Shown here: piece after piece, positions 24,030 to 36,105 of the stretch
How the letters are laid out: each line of letters starts with the position of its first letter
How positions within the stretch are numbered: the first letter of the stretch is position 1
From: Pseudoscleropodium purum
Taxonomy: Eukaryota > Streptophyta > Bryopsida > Hypnales > Brachytheciaceae
NCBI GenBank assembly: GCA_963969395.1
Contig: OZ017805.1
Coordinates: 124,001-188,000 of the forward strand
Length of the DNA stretch: 64,000 nt
Direction: 5' to 3'
Notes under the pieces: model-generated
The model's database searches: none
The model's input: the letters and a program-made list of their open reading frames with translations, nothing else
What the model was told of the DNA's origin: nothing
Made by a program: the position numbers and the translations under genes

Positions 24030-24260
24030 TATGCAATCTTTATATATGGTGCATGTGGCAAGTAGTCATCTTGATGTCACTTTGGATCTTGTAGCCAAGT
24101 TTCTTGATGAATTTTGAGGACCTGTACATCAATGTGACTTTTGAAGCTATCATTTATATCAAAAATGGTCTTCAATATGTTCTTGCAAAAAAACTTTTTA
24201 TAATGCATGACATCCAAAATGTATTGCCAGAGCAAATACTACCACAATAGACATCACTTC
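24030..24260 (-). pseudogene. Relic of a CACTA (En/Spm-type) Tnp2 transposase
   Basis: The minus strand around 24230 down to 24050 reads QYILDVMHYKKFFCKNILKT, then IFDINDSFKSHIDVQVL, a stop, and DDYLPHAPY. This resembles the well-known Tnp2 segment in which (H)xLDVMHxEKNVCxNxxGTL is followed by a ten-residue linker and later LPPA. Only this short region is readable, with stops. It shows that an autonomous CACTA element once lay here, near the CACTA miniature elements at 21.3-22.4 kb. Confidence 0.55.
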
Positions 24261-25600
24261 AGGTCAATAACAACATGAAAATGTCTAAATTAGCCCTTCC
24301 AAAAATTCTACTAAAATTTTAGGGACACACGACATTCGTCTTGATCAATGTTACATAAAACATCTACATGTTTTTGAGCATCCTAGTAGGCATCTCATGC
24401 TTGTGGAAAATCATTACATATAATGTTGATGTCCTACTATGTAGCACCTACTGAAAAATGATGTTTAAAAGAAACATCTGCAACATTGCATACACAAAAG
24501 GAAGGAAATCCAAACTCAAAAGTCACTACCATGAATGACTAAGAAGAACACATCCAAAGAACTTAAAAACCAAATGACCATACCTTCACTTACTAGTTCT
24601 ATAGTTCAAACAAAGCACTCAACCATTTTATCTCTATAATATGTTTCAAATCATCTTTTGCGTCTTGTTTTCTCTCTAAATTTAGATAGGCTTGAGAACA
24701 TGCTGCATATCGGATGATTTCTTATCCAATCATAGTTAACAATTGTTATTGATGCTTTGGTTAGCCTTTGAAGCAACAATTTGGGTGATATGGATGGTGG
24801 CAATTGAAGTACCTATGAATGCTACCATTGACAATCTTTGAACTTCTAAAGTTTTGATCTGTACAAACATCCTTTGTTTTGGCCATTATAGACTCTGTCT
24901 TCAACCCACACTCAAGATGTCCCTTGTATTTCTTGCAACAAAGTCCAAAAATTAGACCAAATGCCTAGAAATCTGAGATGGTCTACAACACCAACGTATG
25001 CATGGTAAAGCAACACACATGAGCTTTCTAGTTGGGAGAAATCTTATATTATTACGCCTCTCCAAAGCATGTGCAACTCTTTCAATTATAGTGGTTTCAA
25101 AAACACATTCATATTCTTCCACTATAACAAAATATGATCAAAAAAATTGTAGTAGATTTGCCACTATAATTCTTCTGACCATGGTTTTGTGACATTAGAA
25201 TTCCTTGCAAAAAAAGTTCAAAATTATTAGTAGTGACTTGATTTTTTGGTTGTTAATTGCATATATACAATTATTTGGAATTGAACTATGATTCTAATGT
25301 CATAGTTCATAGCAATGTCATTGTACATGTGCAAGTTCGGGAAAACAAGTCATAAGAGCGCATACTTATAAACACAAAAGATGTAAAACATCATGTATTC
25401 AATTTCATGCATTGTGGTATCAATAGTCGTCCAATACATGTAACTGTGCATGAAACCAAAGTGATTACTATGAAGTATGTGCATTTACACTTCATTCTTT
25501 GGTCTTTCAAAATAGTCAATTTTTTCAAGTCCATAATCATATATCTCACTATATACTTCATTGTTATTAGTAATGTTTTTTCCATGACATCCAAACTTAA

Positions 25601-25637
<37 letters not shown>

Positions 25638-27039
25638 TAAAAGAAAGAATTTGTTTTATACATACATAGTTCAAAATTAATGTGCAAACTTTGTGACTAA
25701 ATTGTTTCATTGAATGTAAGTTTATTAGAGCCTAATGCATGCTTATAGTCTAGGCTAGATGCTAATTAATTAATATGAGCATGTGTACTCATCAATGAAT
25801 TCATTATTATAGGGTTTTGGAATTTGATTAATTTTAGATCACTAACTATGTAACTCTAATTGTTCAATTCATTAAGTATTCATGTATCAATTGTCAAGAC
25901 ATATAAAGTACGCTTTATGCAAGGCAAATCTTTAAGTCACAAACTAAATGACAACGAGCTTCTTAAATATTGCCTTCTTTCAAAAAGTGAGTATGAGTGT
26001 GCATACACTTGCAATAAACAAAGCACAATGTAGCATGCATATACACAATGGGGTCTTGCCCTTGCGCACACAACAAAATTCAAATACTGCTTATACACAA
26101 TATATAACTCAAGGTTTAATGCAAAACCACTAATCAAATAGGGGTTGTGAAACGCGTCATTGCAAGATGCTAAGCAATGCCTACTTTGCTACAATTTGGG
26201 TGTTTAGAAAAGGCCAACTTCAATTTATTGATCATTAAAACTGAAATTTCAGAATGAGAACAAAAAACAAACTCCACACATTATAAATTAGAGATTTTTA
26301 GTTCTAAGCGTCAATAGCTACAATTTATAGATATGCATCAAGCAAGGTTAGGAATTACATTTCAATTCCACTATGGTTGGCCATTGCCTATTGGTAACCA
26401 TTAGGGCCCTCCCAAATGATAAGTTTGTTGAGGTTGTTAAAATTGTTATGTAAGAAAGTAGTTGGCAAACCCTAGAATTAAAATGATCAAGGAGGCATGA
26501 AAATCCATTATTATTTTTATCTAAATTTCAACTTCTTAAATATGAACATGAACAGTAAAATGCACAACTAGACTAATTTACAAGTGAACTTCAAAATTCA
26601 CATATCTTCACAACTTGACATATAAGAAAATACATCTTGCATAAAAAAGGTGTTCAATAGGATGCGTGCACACAAAATGATAATTTTCATGACTATAGAC
26701 AAAGAATGAGCAATTCTAAAGTGTCAAAATGCACGTTGACATCTCTACACAACTTCAAATGTAAAAGTTGTTCAATCAAATGCATACACAACAATATGAC
26801 AAATTTTCATAATAGACATGGAACGTAGAATTATAAAGTGTCTTTAGGTGAGGAAAAAATCAACAAGGAAAAAATTGTTGATTTCATTTTCAACACATGC
26901 ATTTTGCAATAAAGAGATTTTTTGGCAAGATCACTTATAAGTTTGTAAAATATAAATGTATACAAACACTCTTCCACTACATTGATAACAAAGAAACCTT
27001 GAATTGTAGTTATTTTCAAAACTCAAGTAAGCAACTTCC
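24261..27039. other. AT-rich intergenic stretch without recognisable genes
   Basis: Only short open frames occur and none resembles a known protein. The part up to about 25.2 kb may be further decayed transposon sequence on the minus strand. A compound microsatellite lies at 25600. Nothing else stands out. Confidence 0.45.
25600..25638. repeat. Compound (AT)n(AG)n microsatellite
   Basis: About nine AT units followed directly by about eleven AG units. Confidence 0.95.
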
Positions 27040-27103
27040 TGTCGCAGCACAGGGCAGGTCAATTCCCCATTATACTCACAAAAATCGCTCTAGAGTATAA
27101 CTA

Positions 27104-27176
27104 AGTGACTCTAAAGATCGAACCCACGAGATCCTGTGAAGTATCTAGCTCTATTAAGCAGTTAAGCTCAGTCAGT
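27104..27176 (-). other. tRNA-like module, copy 3
   Basis: 73 nt on the minus strand, with ACTGAC, TGAGCTTAACTG, GGTTCGATC and GTCACT in the same positions as in copies 1 and 2. Here the D-arm side reads GAGCTTAA, closer to a tRNA box A. Confidence 0.4.
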
Positions 27177-28062
27177 ATGCCAATCTTACTTTCCGGTCCT
27201 AGATCTAGAACCAGAAATACCACCACACCGGATAACTACAGACCGGATTACTCCTTCTTCCGGTCCTACTAACTATCCGGTCCGTACAAATACCCAAATC
27301 CCAGGATCTCACAACTTCCGATCCTGGAAATCCGTCCTGACCAATCCGGTCGGAATGGTCATCCTGTACCCGTAATCCTATCCGGTTTGGTTTTGCCTCT
27401 GTTTCACCATCAGAGGGGTCGCCGCTTAATTTTGAGAGTGGTAGGCCCACCACTCCTTCCGTGACTTATAGTGGCTGAAGACCCACTGTCCTACCTTCTA
27501 GACTCCTAAGCTAATCCGGATCCGGTTTGGTCCTTCACAACAACCCAGATAGCAATCCGAGTTGTAGGTCACACAAAGACCCCACACTCGACCCTCTCAT
27601 ACTACAACGACCTTGATGCTACTTCCGATCCGTGCGAAGACAGGTGGTTACAAGTGCACCCGTCCGTTCCAACGTCAACTAAAGTTCTTCCGTTACCCAT
27701 ACGGGTGGTGAGACCTCACAGGAGATCGGACACTCGACCGGATTTCCCACCCGGGAGTTCTAGCGCAGCTAAGGAATCCCTCCCTACCCGCCTAGCCTAA
27801 CAACGGCTTTCTCACCCGGAATCTCAAACTCTAGAAGTGCTGAGGAACTAAGTTCACTCCTAACTCTTCGGTACCTACTCACATGCACCTTGGATCGGAA
27901 AATAAACACCAAGGGGAGAAATCACTTACAAACTAACTCGTACTATCCTAACTCCACATCATACAATCCTGTCGCGCTGGAGAGAGATACACAACGAAGA
28001 GAATGGAAAGGTACAAGAAGTTTGCAAAATGAACAACTCCCAATTCCCATCGCAGGAACCGA

Positions 28063-28070
28063 TTTATATA
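28063..28070 (-). promoter_or_regulatory. Second TATA box, copy 3
   Basis: TATATAAA on the minus strand, downstream of the ORF; conserved in all copies. Confidence 0.45.
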
Positions 28071-28221
28071 CAAAGGGTAAAAACCCTAAAAGCACAAAAA
28101 AGAGCGGAAAACCCGTGGGGGTCCGCCGCCACCTAAATCTAACTTCCGGTCTAACCTAATACTATTTAGCCGGATCCGGATCCGGATCCGCTCCTACTCC
28201 TAACTGAAATTCAAATCCTAT

Positions 28222-29880
28222 CTACCCTACAACTCTAGATCCTATCGTCGGGCTTCCGACCTCCGGGACTAGCTCCTCGAAGACTTCGCTCAAATTCCGG
28301 ATCTGTTCCCCCTCCGCAGGATTCGGTCCGGGTGGAGACTCCAAGTCGATGGTAATATCCGGTCTCGAGCCCGGAGTCCCAGTCCGTGCAGACTTCTTGG
28401 ACTCAGGAGTCCAATCCTTCCTGTCCTTTGCCATAGTTGCATCCGGAAAGAGGTCCGGTAGAGAGATGTCCGAAAGGTGAATACCTTTGTCGCACGTCGC
28501 TCCCGTCAGCTTCCGGCTGCTCTCCTCGATCCGGTCCGCTGCCTTCCGCCCCTCCACCATTGCCGTCTCCACCTGCTCGGCGAAGTCCGCGAGAATCCGG
28601 ACCATCCGGGAACCGGATAGTTTCTTCTCTTCGTGGATCTTCTCGTCGAAGAGCTTCGCCTTGGCCGCTGCCGTTCCGGTCTCTCCCAGGACCGTCTTGA
28701 TCTGCTCGGCCACCTTCCGAGTCTCCTCCGCCATCTCCTGAGCGGCCGTCACGTCTTCCTGATAGGCGAAAAGTGTTGCCTTCAGTTTATCTACCTCCTC
28801 CTGCAACCGGCGGATCTCGGCTTCCTGCTTCCGGGTCTCTTCCGGATTCGTGATGCATTGCGCCACTTGTTCCGCCAAGTTGCTGTCCGGTGCAGCACCC
28901 ACCAACTTGCCGATTGCCGCAAGCGTCCTGTGCTTGACCTCCCAATCCGCCCTGATGTTGCAGAGGACGTTGATCAGACCGTTGAACGGATCTTGCATAT
29001 CCGGATCTCCCCCGGAATTGGTCTTCTCGGCTTCCGGTTTCTCCTCCGGGGCCGGTTTGTCTTGACCGAGAGGCGTCCCGCGCTTGTGTGGAGGCGTCAG
29101 CTTCTGTCGCTTGATCGGCGGCATCGGCTCCTCCTCTTCCTCGCTGGACTCCCGGTCTGACTCGGAATCGGATTCCGCTTCGTCATCCGTCTCCGACTCC
29201 CCATACTTCAGGAGCACTTCCTGCGTCTTCCACGCCTTCTCCTCTATGTTGGTGAGGACTTGGTTCTCCCGATAGAGGTGGAAGAGGTAAGGGCACACTG
29301 GAGTGGCCCTTTTCTTCCCAACCCTACTAACAAGCTGGGCCACGAGATCGGAAATGATCCGTGCCCAGTCCACTTTCCGGGTACCACTGAGGGCACCGAA
29401 AATGGTGTTGCCCAGGGTGATCGTCACCCTGGTCGGCTTTTCCGGGTGAAGAATCGGAACCAGGAATTGCAGGAGCCGACGGTGTCGGTCATCCAAGCAA
29501 TCCTCGACCGCGTATCCGTCCTTCGGGTTGACGGCTCCCTTGAACTTCCCTCGGACAAACTCATCCTTCCGGCTCGCCATTCCCAAACCTCCTGCCCGGA
29601 AACCGTAAACCGCTCTCCACATCCCCTCGTTCCAGCTGACGGGAGCTCCCCTCACGGTGTTGTCAAACTGGTTGGACAACTTTCCGAGGAGCTCCTTGAC
29701 CATTCTCTCCTCCCTAAAACCCCAAGGTTTCTCGGCAAACCCTACGCAACCCATGGATCTGAGATCATCCATGAGTTCAGCCTTTTCCGGCTCTGTGGAG
29801 GGAATAACCGGAATGACTTTCCGGAGCTTCACCTCGCCTCCAGAGGGACTCGCTTGCCTCGACCTACGTAGCTGAGGCAT
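28222..29880 (-). CDS. Protein of the CCGG-rich TG...CA element, about 552 aa, intact
   Basis: Starts at the ATG at 29880 (MPQLRRSRQASPSGGE); the equivalent ATG in copy 2 is at the same place. Residues about 1-215 look globular (WNEGMWRAVYGFRAGGLGM, then VTITLGNTIFGALSGTRKVD and WARIISDLVAQL). This part recalls the putative plant transposon protein domain found in plant retroelement ORFs; that match is from memory of the pattern and weak. Residues 230-300 are an acidic Ser/Glu/Asp run followed by a basic PPIKRQKLTPPHKR stretch, a plausible nuclear signal. Residues 340-490 form a long coiled coil rich in Glu, Lys and Ala. No catalytic motif is visible. A structural or DNA-binding role is possible, but the function is unknown. 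Confidence 0.8.
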   Translation of the reverse strand: MPQLRRSRQASPSGGEVKLRKVIPVIPSTEPEKAELMDDLRSMGCVGFAEKPWGFREERMVKELLGKLSNQFDNTVRGAPVSWNEGMWRAVYGFRAGGLGMASRKDEFVRGKFKGAVNPKDGYAVEDCLDDRHRRLLQFLVPILHPEKPTRVTITLGNTIFGALSGTRKVDWARIISDLVAQLVSRVGKKRATPVCPYLFHLYRENQVLTNIEEKAWKTQEVLLKYGESETDDEAESDSESDRESSEEEEEPMPPIKRQKLTPPHKRGTPLGQDKPAPEEKPEAEKTNSGGDPDMQDPFNGLINVLCNIRADWEVKHRTLAAIGKLVGAAPDSNLAEQVAQCITNPEETRKQEAEIRRLQEEVDKLKATLFAYQEDVTAAQEMAEETRKVAEQIKTVLGETGTAAAKAKLFDEKIHEEKKLSGSRMVRILADFAEQVETAMVEGRKAADRIEESSRKLTGATCDKGIHLSDISLPDLFPDATMAKDRKDWTPESKKSARTGTPGSRPDITIDLESPPGPNPAEGEQIRNLSEVFEELVPEVGSPTIGSRVVG

Positions 29881-30062
29881 TCCCACTCACATCTACCTCA
29901 CTCTCTCCTAGCCGCACGTCCCGTTCCTCACTTCCTCTCTCCGATCTCAACCGGAAGCAGAACAGACAAAACACAAACGCTCAGACGCACAAACGACAAA
30001 AACTCAACCGCGCACGCTCAAGGTCGAGTTTCTAAAAGGGGGTGCAACAGTGAAAGCTCCTC

Positions 30063-30070
30063 CTTTTATA
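30063..30070 (-). promoter_or_regulatory. TATA box upstream of the internal ORF, copy 3
   Basis: TATAAAAG on the minus strand, about 185 bp before the ATG at 29880. This is a well-formed core promoter for the 552-residue ORF. Confidence 0.6.
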
Positions 30071-30348
30071 GTCCCTGGACCCTTTCCGGTTTGTCATCAT
30101 GAATCCGGTTTACCATCATAATCCGGTTCATCATCATCATCCGGTCCTAGACCTAATCCGTGTTACTTTTCGTTTCCGTCGTTAGTTACTCCTGACCGGA
30201 TTAGATCCAAGAAGCCCACTACTTCACGTTCCGTGCTAATTCTAAGTTTTCCTTCCCCACCTAATCGGATCCGGTTAGCTAATGACTAGTTTCCGTTCCT
30301 ATTTTGGTGTATACTAAGAAAATCAAAATTCTAAGCTGCGACACTTCC

Positions 30349-33300
30349 TCTAGAGTCCATCATCTTAGAAATTGGCCTCGCTAGTTTTTGCTATATTATT
30401 GAGCATAAACCCCCCAAAATTGGCATATGCTTTGATCAGCCACCTTCATTGTCTCAACAATTGATGTATAACAGGTCTACAATATAGCTTGTGAAAAAAA
30501 TTTGCAACATCATAGAGACAGATATATCATGAGTGCATTAAAAACATGGGTTTTTTAGGAGTTCACTTCAATGTAGTCCTACTAACAATTCAAAGGCAAT
30601 TCTACTACATCTTTACATGTATTTCTTTGATACCATATAAAGGAAATAAAAATTTTGAAGCGTTCATTTCAAAAATCGAATGTAGCTAATTTCATGTTTT
30701 AACTAGAAGAAAACTGGGTTGCAATCAATACAAGCTAGTTGATATTTTTTGTAAATTGTATTTATTACATTACAATTTTCTAAAAACTTTGTTGTACAAT
30801 AAATGCAGTTTACAAAAATATTAGCTAGCATGTGTTGACTACAACATAAATTTCTTCTGGTGTTTGACCCTACACCATCTGTACAAAAATGTAAAGAGTA
30901 AGGATCACAAACAAGTGAATTTGCCTTATTTATTCCAATGTAAAAGCATATACTACCCATTAAAGGAAGATACTCCACAAAAGATTCAAAATTTCACCCT
31001 AAAGCTTAAACATCATAGCATGCCTCTCTAGCTGCCTCTTTTGGTGTCCTTTCAACAAACTATGACATTTTAAAGATTAAAAAATTCATTCTACTACACA
31101 CATTTTGCTTTAGTAGAGAGGCATCTTTTAGAAGACAACATAACTATAAGAAACTTGATCCTATTTCTTATTGACTAACTTCTGCTATTTTTTTCAAAAA
31201 GAAAAAAAATAGGAACTTGGCTCTTGTATACATGTTGATTTCTCCAGAACTCTAGACTTATCTTCCACTCCTACATAAGCTAGATGTGAATAGTATCCTC
31301 AACCTTATCAATTTAGGGCTTCAATATTCTCATACTAGAATGCATTCAAACTACATTCAAACAAAAGAATTAGGGTGACGTCAATCCAATTCAAACAATG
31401 GTTTTTAGAAATGACCTCCAAAAAAGTAAAATTAGATTTCCAAGTACTATATCCAAACCAGCACCTTTGAAGTGCAAATGGAGTACTACAAAAAAAAACT
31501 CACAATCAAAGCACAAACTATCAAAGAAGACAAGAGAAACAAAAGAATACGCCATAGCCAACAAAATAAATCCAAAATAATAATTTTTACATTCACATGC
31601 AGTAAGAAAGGTGGATAACTTCAAAAATGTTGCAGCTTCAAACTAAAATCTTAAATAGAAAAGGTATAGAAATGCAACATACCTTAAAAGAACTTAAAAG
31701 AATAAATCATACCTCTTTCCTCATAGTGCCAAGCTCGCTTATAATTAAGCATTGAAGAGAGTCGAGAATTTCAAAGCATTGTAAAAAAAACTTCAGCAAG
31801 GTGATGCATTTATGAAGCATAGATTGCTATTTTGGTAGTATGTGACTTGATTTTAAGTTGCTAAAAAATAAATGCAATTGAGTATCACATGTATAGGATA
31901 TCCACAACTTATTATCAAATTAAAATGACAATGTAAGAAACAAAGGACATTATTGACAATTGATTTGCAAACTAACAAAAGTATATAATACAATATTAAG
32001 CAAACAAAACTTGTAAAAGTGTATTGAACCTTTCTTAGGTGCATAGATGGTATGGGGTCAAGCAACAAGTCAATGTCCCTTCAAACTTAAATAGTGTAGC
32101 TCCTTAAAAAATTGAGCCTCCCATTATTTGCCCTTCTTGAATAATTGTGTCTAGAAGGGTCTTCAAAAGTCTAGAGCATTTTGTTCTACAAACTCAAGCA
32201 AGCAATGTACAGCTTATGCTTTGCCAGTACCATTGCTTGGTCTTTGATTTTTTGCCCATCCAAACTTCCTATTTTATTAGAACCTTGTTTTGTGCACACT
32301 TTGGGCTTCATATCATCTTGCTTCTTTTTGAAATGAATGCATGTAAATTGTTTTCCCATTGTTAGTGGTGTCAAAGCTACTACAGCCAAATAGTGGATTT
32401 GGAGCTCTAATTATGATTCAAGTTTTATACTTTATCTCATTTGCAATACTTAAGCATGGTCATTTCTTTGTAGTAGCAAAAGACAACAATCTCAAATCAA
32501 GATAGATTGATAAACTTCATAACACTCTAAATGGCAAGCTCTTTATCCAACTCGAGTAAAGTATTTTGCATTTTTGAAAAATTAGGCAACATAGTTTTAA
32601 CTAAATTCTAAGGAAAAGAATTAGCAATTAGAAATATCCTTCAAAAATCAACGATCTAGGATTTCAAAGTGGAGAATTATGACTTGGCTTGCCTAGACAT
32701 AGTTAGTTGTGAGATCAAATATTTCAACAATCCCAAAATAACATCATATTCATTATTTTAGGAGATTGGGGACCTCCCAAAATAACATTGTCCATTTCTG
32801 TGCTTTATAAATTGAAGTTGATTTCATATGAATTAAGATAAATGGGACTTGATTTTTTCAATTAGAAGATGCAATTTCTACTAAAATGATAATTTCATGT
32901 AATTTGGGTATCCCAAACAACTTATTGAGCCATGTGATTACAATGGTTTAGGATATAAATGGGATGAATGATCCTTATTAAACACCAAGTCATGAGCTAA
33001 ATGATTGGTCGCAAAAAGCTATTTATCTCATTCAGGTGGTCCGAGTTTGATTCCTATTGAGTTTGTTTGAGCGGCAATGAGATATACTTAACTTGGTGTT
33101 GTTGAGTGAGTTTTGTAGGTAGGAAAGTTATAGTAACCAATTGGCCCCCTACCCAAAATTGTGACAAGTGCATGATGCATTAACAAAATCAAAAGTGATT
33201 TGACTTATTAAAAATTTTATGAAGCTTGAAGCCCTATTTTTAAAAGACTATTTTTTGAGAAAGTCAATAAAAATTGAAATGATGCTAAAGTATATAATAT

Positions 33301-33590
33301 CAAAAGTATTATGTAATTGTGAATATATTAAATATTATAAATAAGTGCATTTACTATGCAAGTGACTACATACAAGTAAAATATAGAGGTAGTCTTAATA
33401 CATATCTATAAACAAATCCAATTATAATATTTGAAACCACACATACTACTTGAGAATACTTGATATAAAATCATTTAATTACATCTATGATTATGCTATA
33501 ATGTTACCATGGAAAAACTGAAAATTACAAACTATAAAACTTAGATTCTAATACTAGAAAACATCTCTACAATACCTACTACATACTCAA
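30349..33590. other. AT-rich intergenic stretch
   Basis: Apart from one CACTA miniature element at 30701 I find no gene or clear repeat. Short open frames (for example around 32186-32389) have no recognisable homology. Confidence 0.45.
30701..30862. mobile_element. CACTA-type miniature element
   Basis: Left end AACTAGAAGAAAACTG, right end complement CACCAGAAGAAATTTATG, flanked by TTT on both sides. Internal sequence (TTGCAATCAATAC, GTTGACTACAACA) is shared with the element at 21332. It is the same family, 162 bp. Confidence 0.65.
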
Positions 33591-33599
33591 GCGGAGTCG

Positions 33600-34965
33600 T
33601 ATAAAAACAAGCTCCCATTGATGACATCAATTTGAGTAAAAGAGATTTTAAAGACACTCTATAGTGTCTCTCTTGACCTTGGACTTCCATGCAATGACGA
33701 GGGAATTCTTGTCCTCCATACTAGCTCTTGTGTCTCATCCACTTTCTACCACAATCTTTTGGTGGAGTTCCAATCACGGTAAAATTCTTCAACATTATGC
33801 CCTCATGATGTGGATCGAAAGTACTAGATCAGGATACAATTTGGATGATCCAGGTTACTAAAAGGATCAGACAAAGCTTTGGCAATCCATATAGGCTTTT
33901 CATCACCATTAGCTAGTTAAATTGCAACAAAATATCCTTCAAAATCATCACATGTGATATAAAAGGTTAGCAACGACCAATTGCAATGTTGCCCTACAAA
34001 GACATCATCTTTAGCAAACTCCTTGCAAACCTCACCATTGTCATTAAGTTCATCCTCTTTTGTCATTTCAATTTGAGTAGAAGGCCAAAAACCTTCATTC
34101 AATGCCTCAAATGATGTAATTGGCTTGTTTAAGTTTGGTTTCACTACCTGCCAATAGAACTCCAAATGCTTGAACCACCTCATACATTCTCCAATCTCGT
34201 CTTCATTACATAACGCCTCCCAATATTTGATAACCCCCGATATACCCTTTGAAATGTTGTCCACACCTTGCATTGGAAGGGGTGCATAGGTACAAGTTGT
34301 CCACAAGGCCATAGACTTTGTCCTTTAGAGTCTTTTTTCCTCAACTTGTTCCCCTTTTTTTTCTGGGAACCAATCACTATTCGTGCAACACTTCTTGTAC
34401 TTCATAATTGGAACACCTATAGAATTGAGATAAAACTTGAATTGTTGGGCCCTTATATGACCAACGAGTGCTTCTTTTCCTTCCAAAATAAAGCCTTCTA
34501 ATGAAAGCTTTGAAATTTGGTACATCCTTAGTCAAGCGAGGAATTGTAGGTACAGAATCGATATCCATGAAGGACTTCATTAAGCATGGAATGGTAGGGA
34601 AGCTTTCCTTTTTCAATTGCATACTTCACCTCCCAAACAATGCATTGATATTGTCATGGGTATAACCCACCAACATGAAATTGACATTAACCTCTCGAAA
34701 GATCTTATTTGCAACTAAGAGTGAGTGAATGACCAAAATGAAAATACAAATCGATTTTTGTTGTCTCCTATGGCATTGTCCATTTCAATGTTAAGGACTG
34801 GAAGAAGGATACCTCTTAGAATCAAGACTTCAAGCTCTGGCCAAAGCAATGACTTGCACATTTTAGCTTTGCTCAAAACCACTTCAAATAGAGGAGCAAA
34901 GCCCAATCCAACAAACAATTCCCATGAAAACATTATATTCACTATTTTGGGAGTTTTCCAAGGAA
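33600..34965 (-). pseudogene. Element D: C-terminal fragment of a DUF7869-type transposase-like gene
   Basis: On the minus strand from about 34945 downward: ELFVGLGFAPLFEVVL, IEMDNAIGDNKNRFVFSFWS, FKAFIRRLYFG, SGVIKYWEALCNEDEIGE, then KPIWIAKALSDPFSNLDHPN and CILI. The order and content match the B gene from ELFVGSEFAPLF to its extreme C-terminus. Frame shifts and stops are frequent. Nothing upstream of ELFVG is recognisable; the homology stops near 34965, just before element A begins. It is therefore a truncated relic of a fourth element. Confidence 0.7.
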
Positions 34966-35214
34966 ATGAGAGTCTTTATTCCAGAACCTTGCAACTTCTG
35001 ACGCGCACAAGCGACAAACAAAGAGGCCTCTAGGCCTTCAATCACCTAGGAATCCAATGCCATGACATTCAAAACAAGTGCGCACATAAAGATTTCAGAA
35101 ATACCATGCATTTATGAGGCACGTATTACTATTAATAGAATTACTTCAATACTTACAAATGTAACTCTAGGATGAATCCATCCAAAATGTTTTTTTTACA
35201 TCTAGAATCAAGAC

Positions 35215-35856
35215 CTAACAACTACGAGATGAATTCTTCATCTTCTCCAAGGCCTTCAGAATTTCCGGTCCGTGACTATACCCTCCCTTATTGATTGTCC
35301 CACACTGTCGAATGAATTCCCAGCTCTGTGCTCTTAACAACCTCTCCTCCCACGCGTCCCAAGTACGAGTCGACGAATGACTACTCGATGGCTTAAGGAC
35401 TTTCCTCTTTAGTCTTCCTGCCTGAGTTTGAGCACGGCAACGTGGGAGTGCGAGCGCAACAACAGGGAGAGCATCATTTCTTGGATGTTGTCCAACAGGC
35501 ACAGATTTCTTTACTTCTGGTGTGGATACCAAATAATTAGCATCTTCATACAGCTTCCTTTGCGTCCCTTTCTCCGAAACAGTTGGCGACATTGACTTCT
35601 CCCGAACCTCCCTAGAACGCAATGGAGACAGCGAGCACGACACGGGCAGGCGCACCTTCTTGTTGGGAGGACTATTTACCACTCCGTCCTCAATGTTCTT
35701 GACAGAGAAGTCCATGGACGAATTCAGCGTAGGCGCCGAGCAAAGGAAATTTCCCGTACTGAGAATAACGTACTGTCCGTAGTCAAAGATGGAGTCCTCC
35801 GACGCTTGACAAGGCATGTCCGCATTGAGCCTAGTTTCGCTCGGGATATTCTGCAT
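35215..35856 (-). CDS. Element A gene-cluster block 5 (unknown protein segment, 213 aa)
   Basis: An open block beginning with ATG immediately after an acceptor-like TTTCTGTTAG and ending at TAG. The N-terminal part is hydrophilic with Ser/Pro-rich stretches. The middle is basic (RLKRKVLKPSSSH). The C-terminal part reads TWDAWEERLLRAQSWEF, then TINKGGYSHGPEILKALEKM, and is the best conserved part in element B. With the donor CAAG/GTATGC at 36106 it would join block 4 out of frame, so it may be a separate ORF or the last exon of a differently spliced gene. The product is unknown. Confidence 0.5.
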   Translation of the reverse strand: MQNIPSETRLNADMPCQASEDSIFDYGQYVILSTGNFLCSAPTLNSSMDFSVKNIEDGVVNSPPNKKVRLPVSCSLSPLRSREVREKSMSPTVSEKGTQRKLYEDANYLVSTPEVKKSVPVGQHPRNDALPVVALALPRCRAQTQAGRLKRKVLKPSSSHSSTRTWDAWEERLLRAQSWEFIRQCGTINKGGYSHGPEILKALEKMKNSSRSC

Positions 35857-36006
35857 CTAACAGAAATGGAAACCAAATTAGCATGAGCAACACTCCACAG
35901 TTGCATCACCCAAAATCACTACAGACACCTAAGAGCATGCCGCTTCTAGTAACGCATGAACAAAGGGACTCCGGACTCCTGAAACGAAGATTATAACATG
36001 CTACAC

Positions 36007-36027
36007 ATTAGCGCGACCCGCGCTGAA
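36007..36027. repeat. Element A palindrome between blocks 4 and 5
   Basis: Arms ATTAGCGCGA and CCGCGCTGAA. It lies within a predicted 249-nt intron (35857-36105) with donor GTATGC and acceptor TTAG on the minus strand. Confidence 0.8.
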
Positions 36028-36105
36028 GTACAACTACCGCATACATATGACCTGATAACTGCTGCACATGCAGCATAATCGCCGAAATAAAAATGAGTTG
36101 CATAC

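Larger units (their letters stand above)
27040..30343 (-). mobile_element. CCGG-rich TG...CA element, copy 3, with intact ORF
   Basis: On the plus strand it starts TGTCGCAGC and ends GCTGCGACA, with the perfect 5-bp duplication CTTCC (27035-27039 and 30344-30348). It is 3304 bp. Its internal gene reads on the minus strand, so relative to copies 1 and 2 the element is inverted. It has the most intact ends, the intact ORF and an exact duplication, so it is probably the youngest of the three. It contains no recognisable reverse transcriptase, integrase or DDE transposase. Confidence 0.9.
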
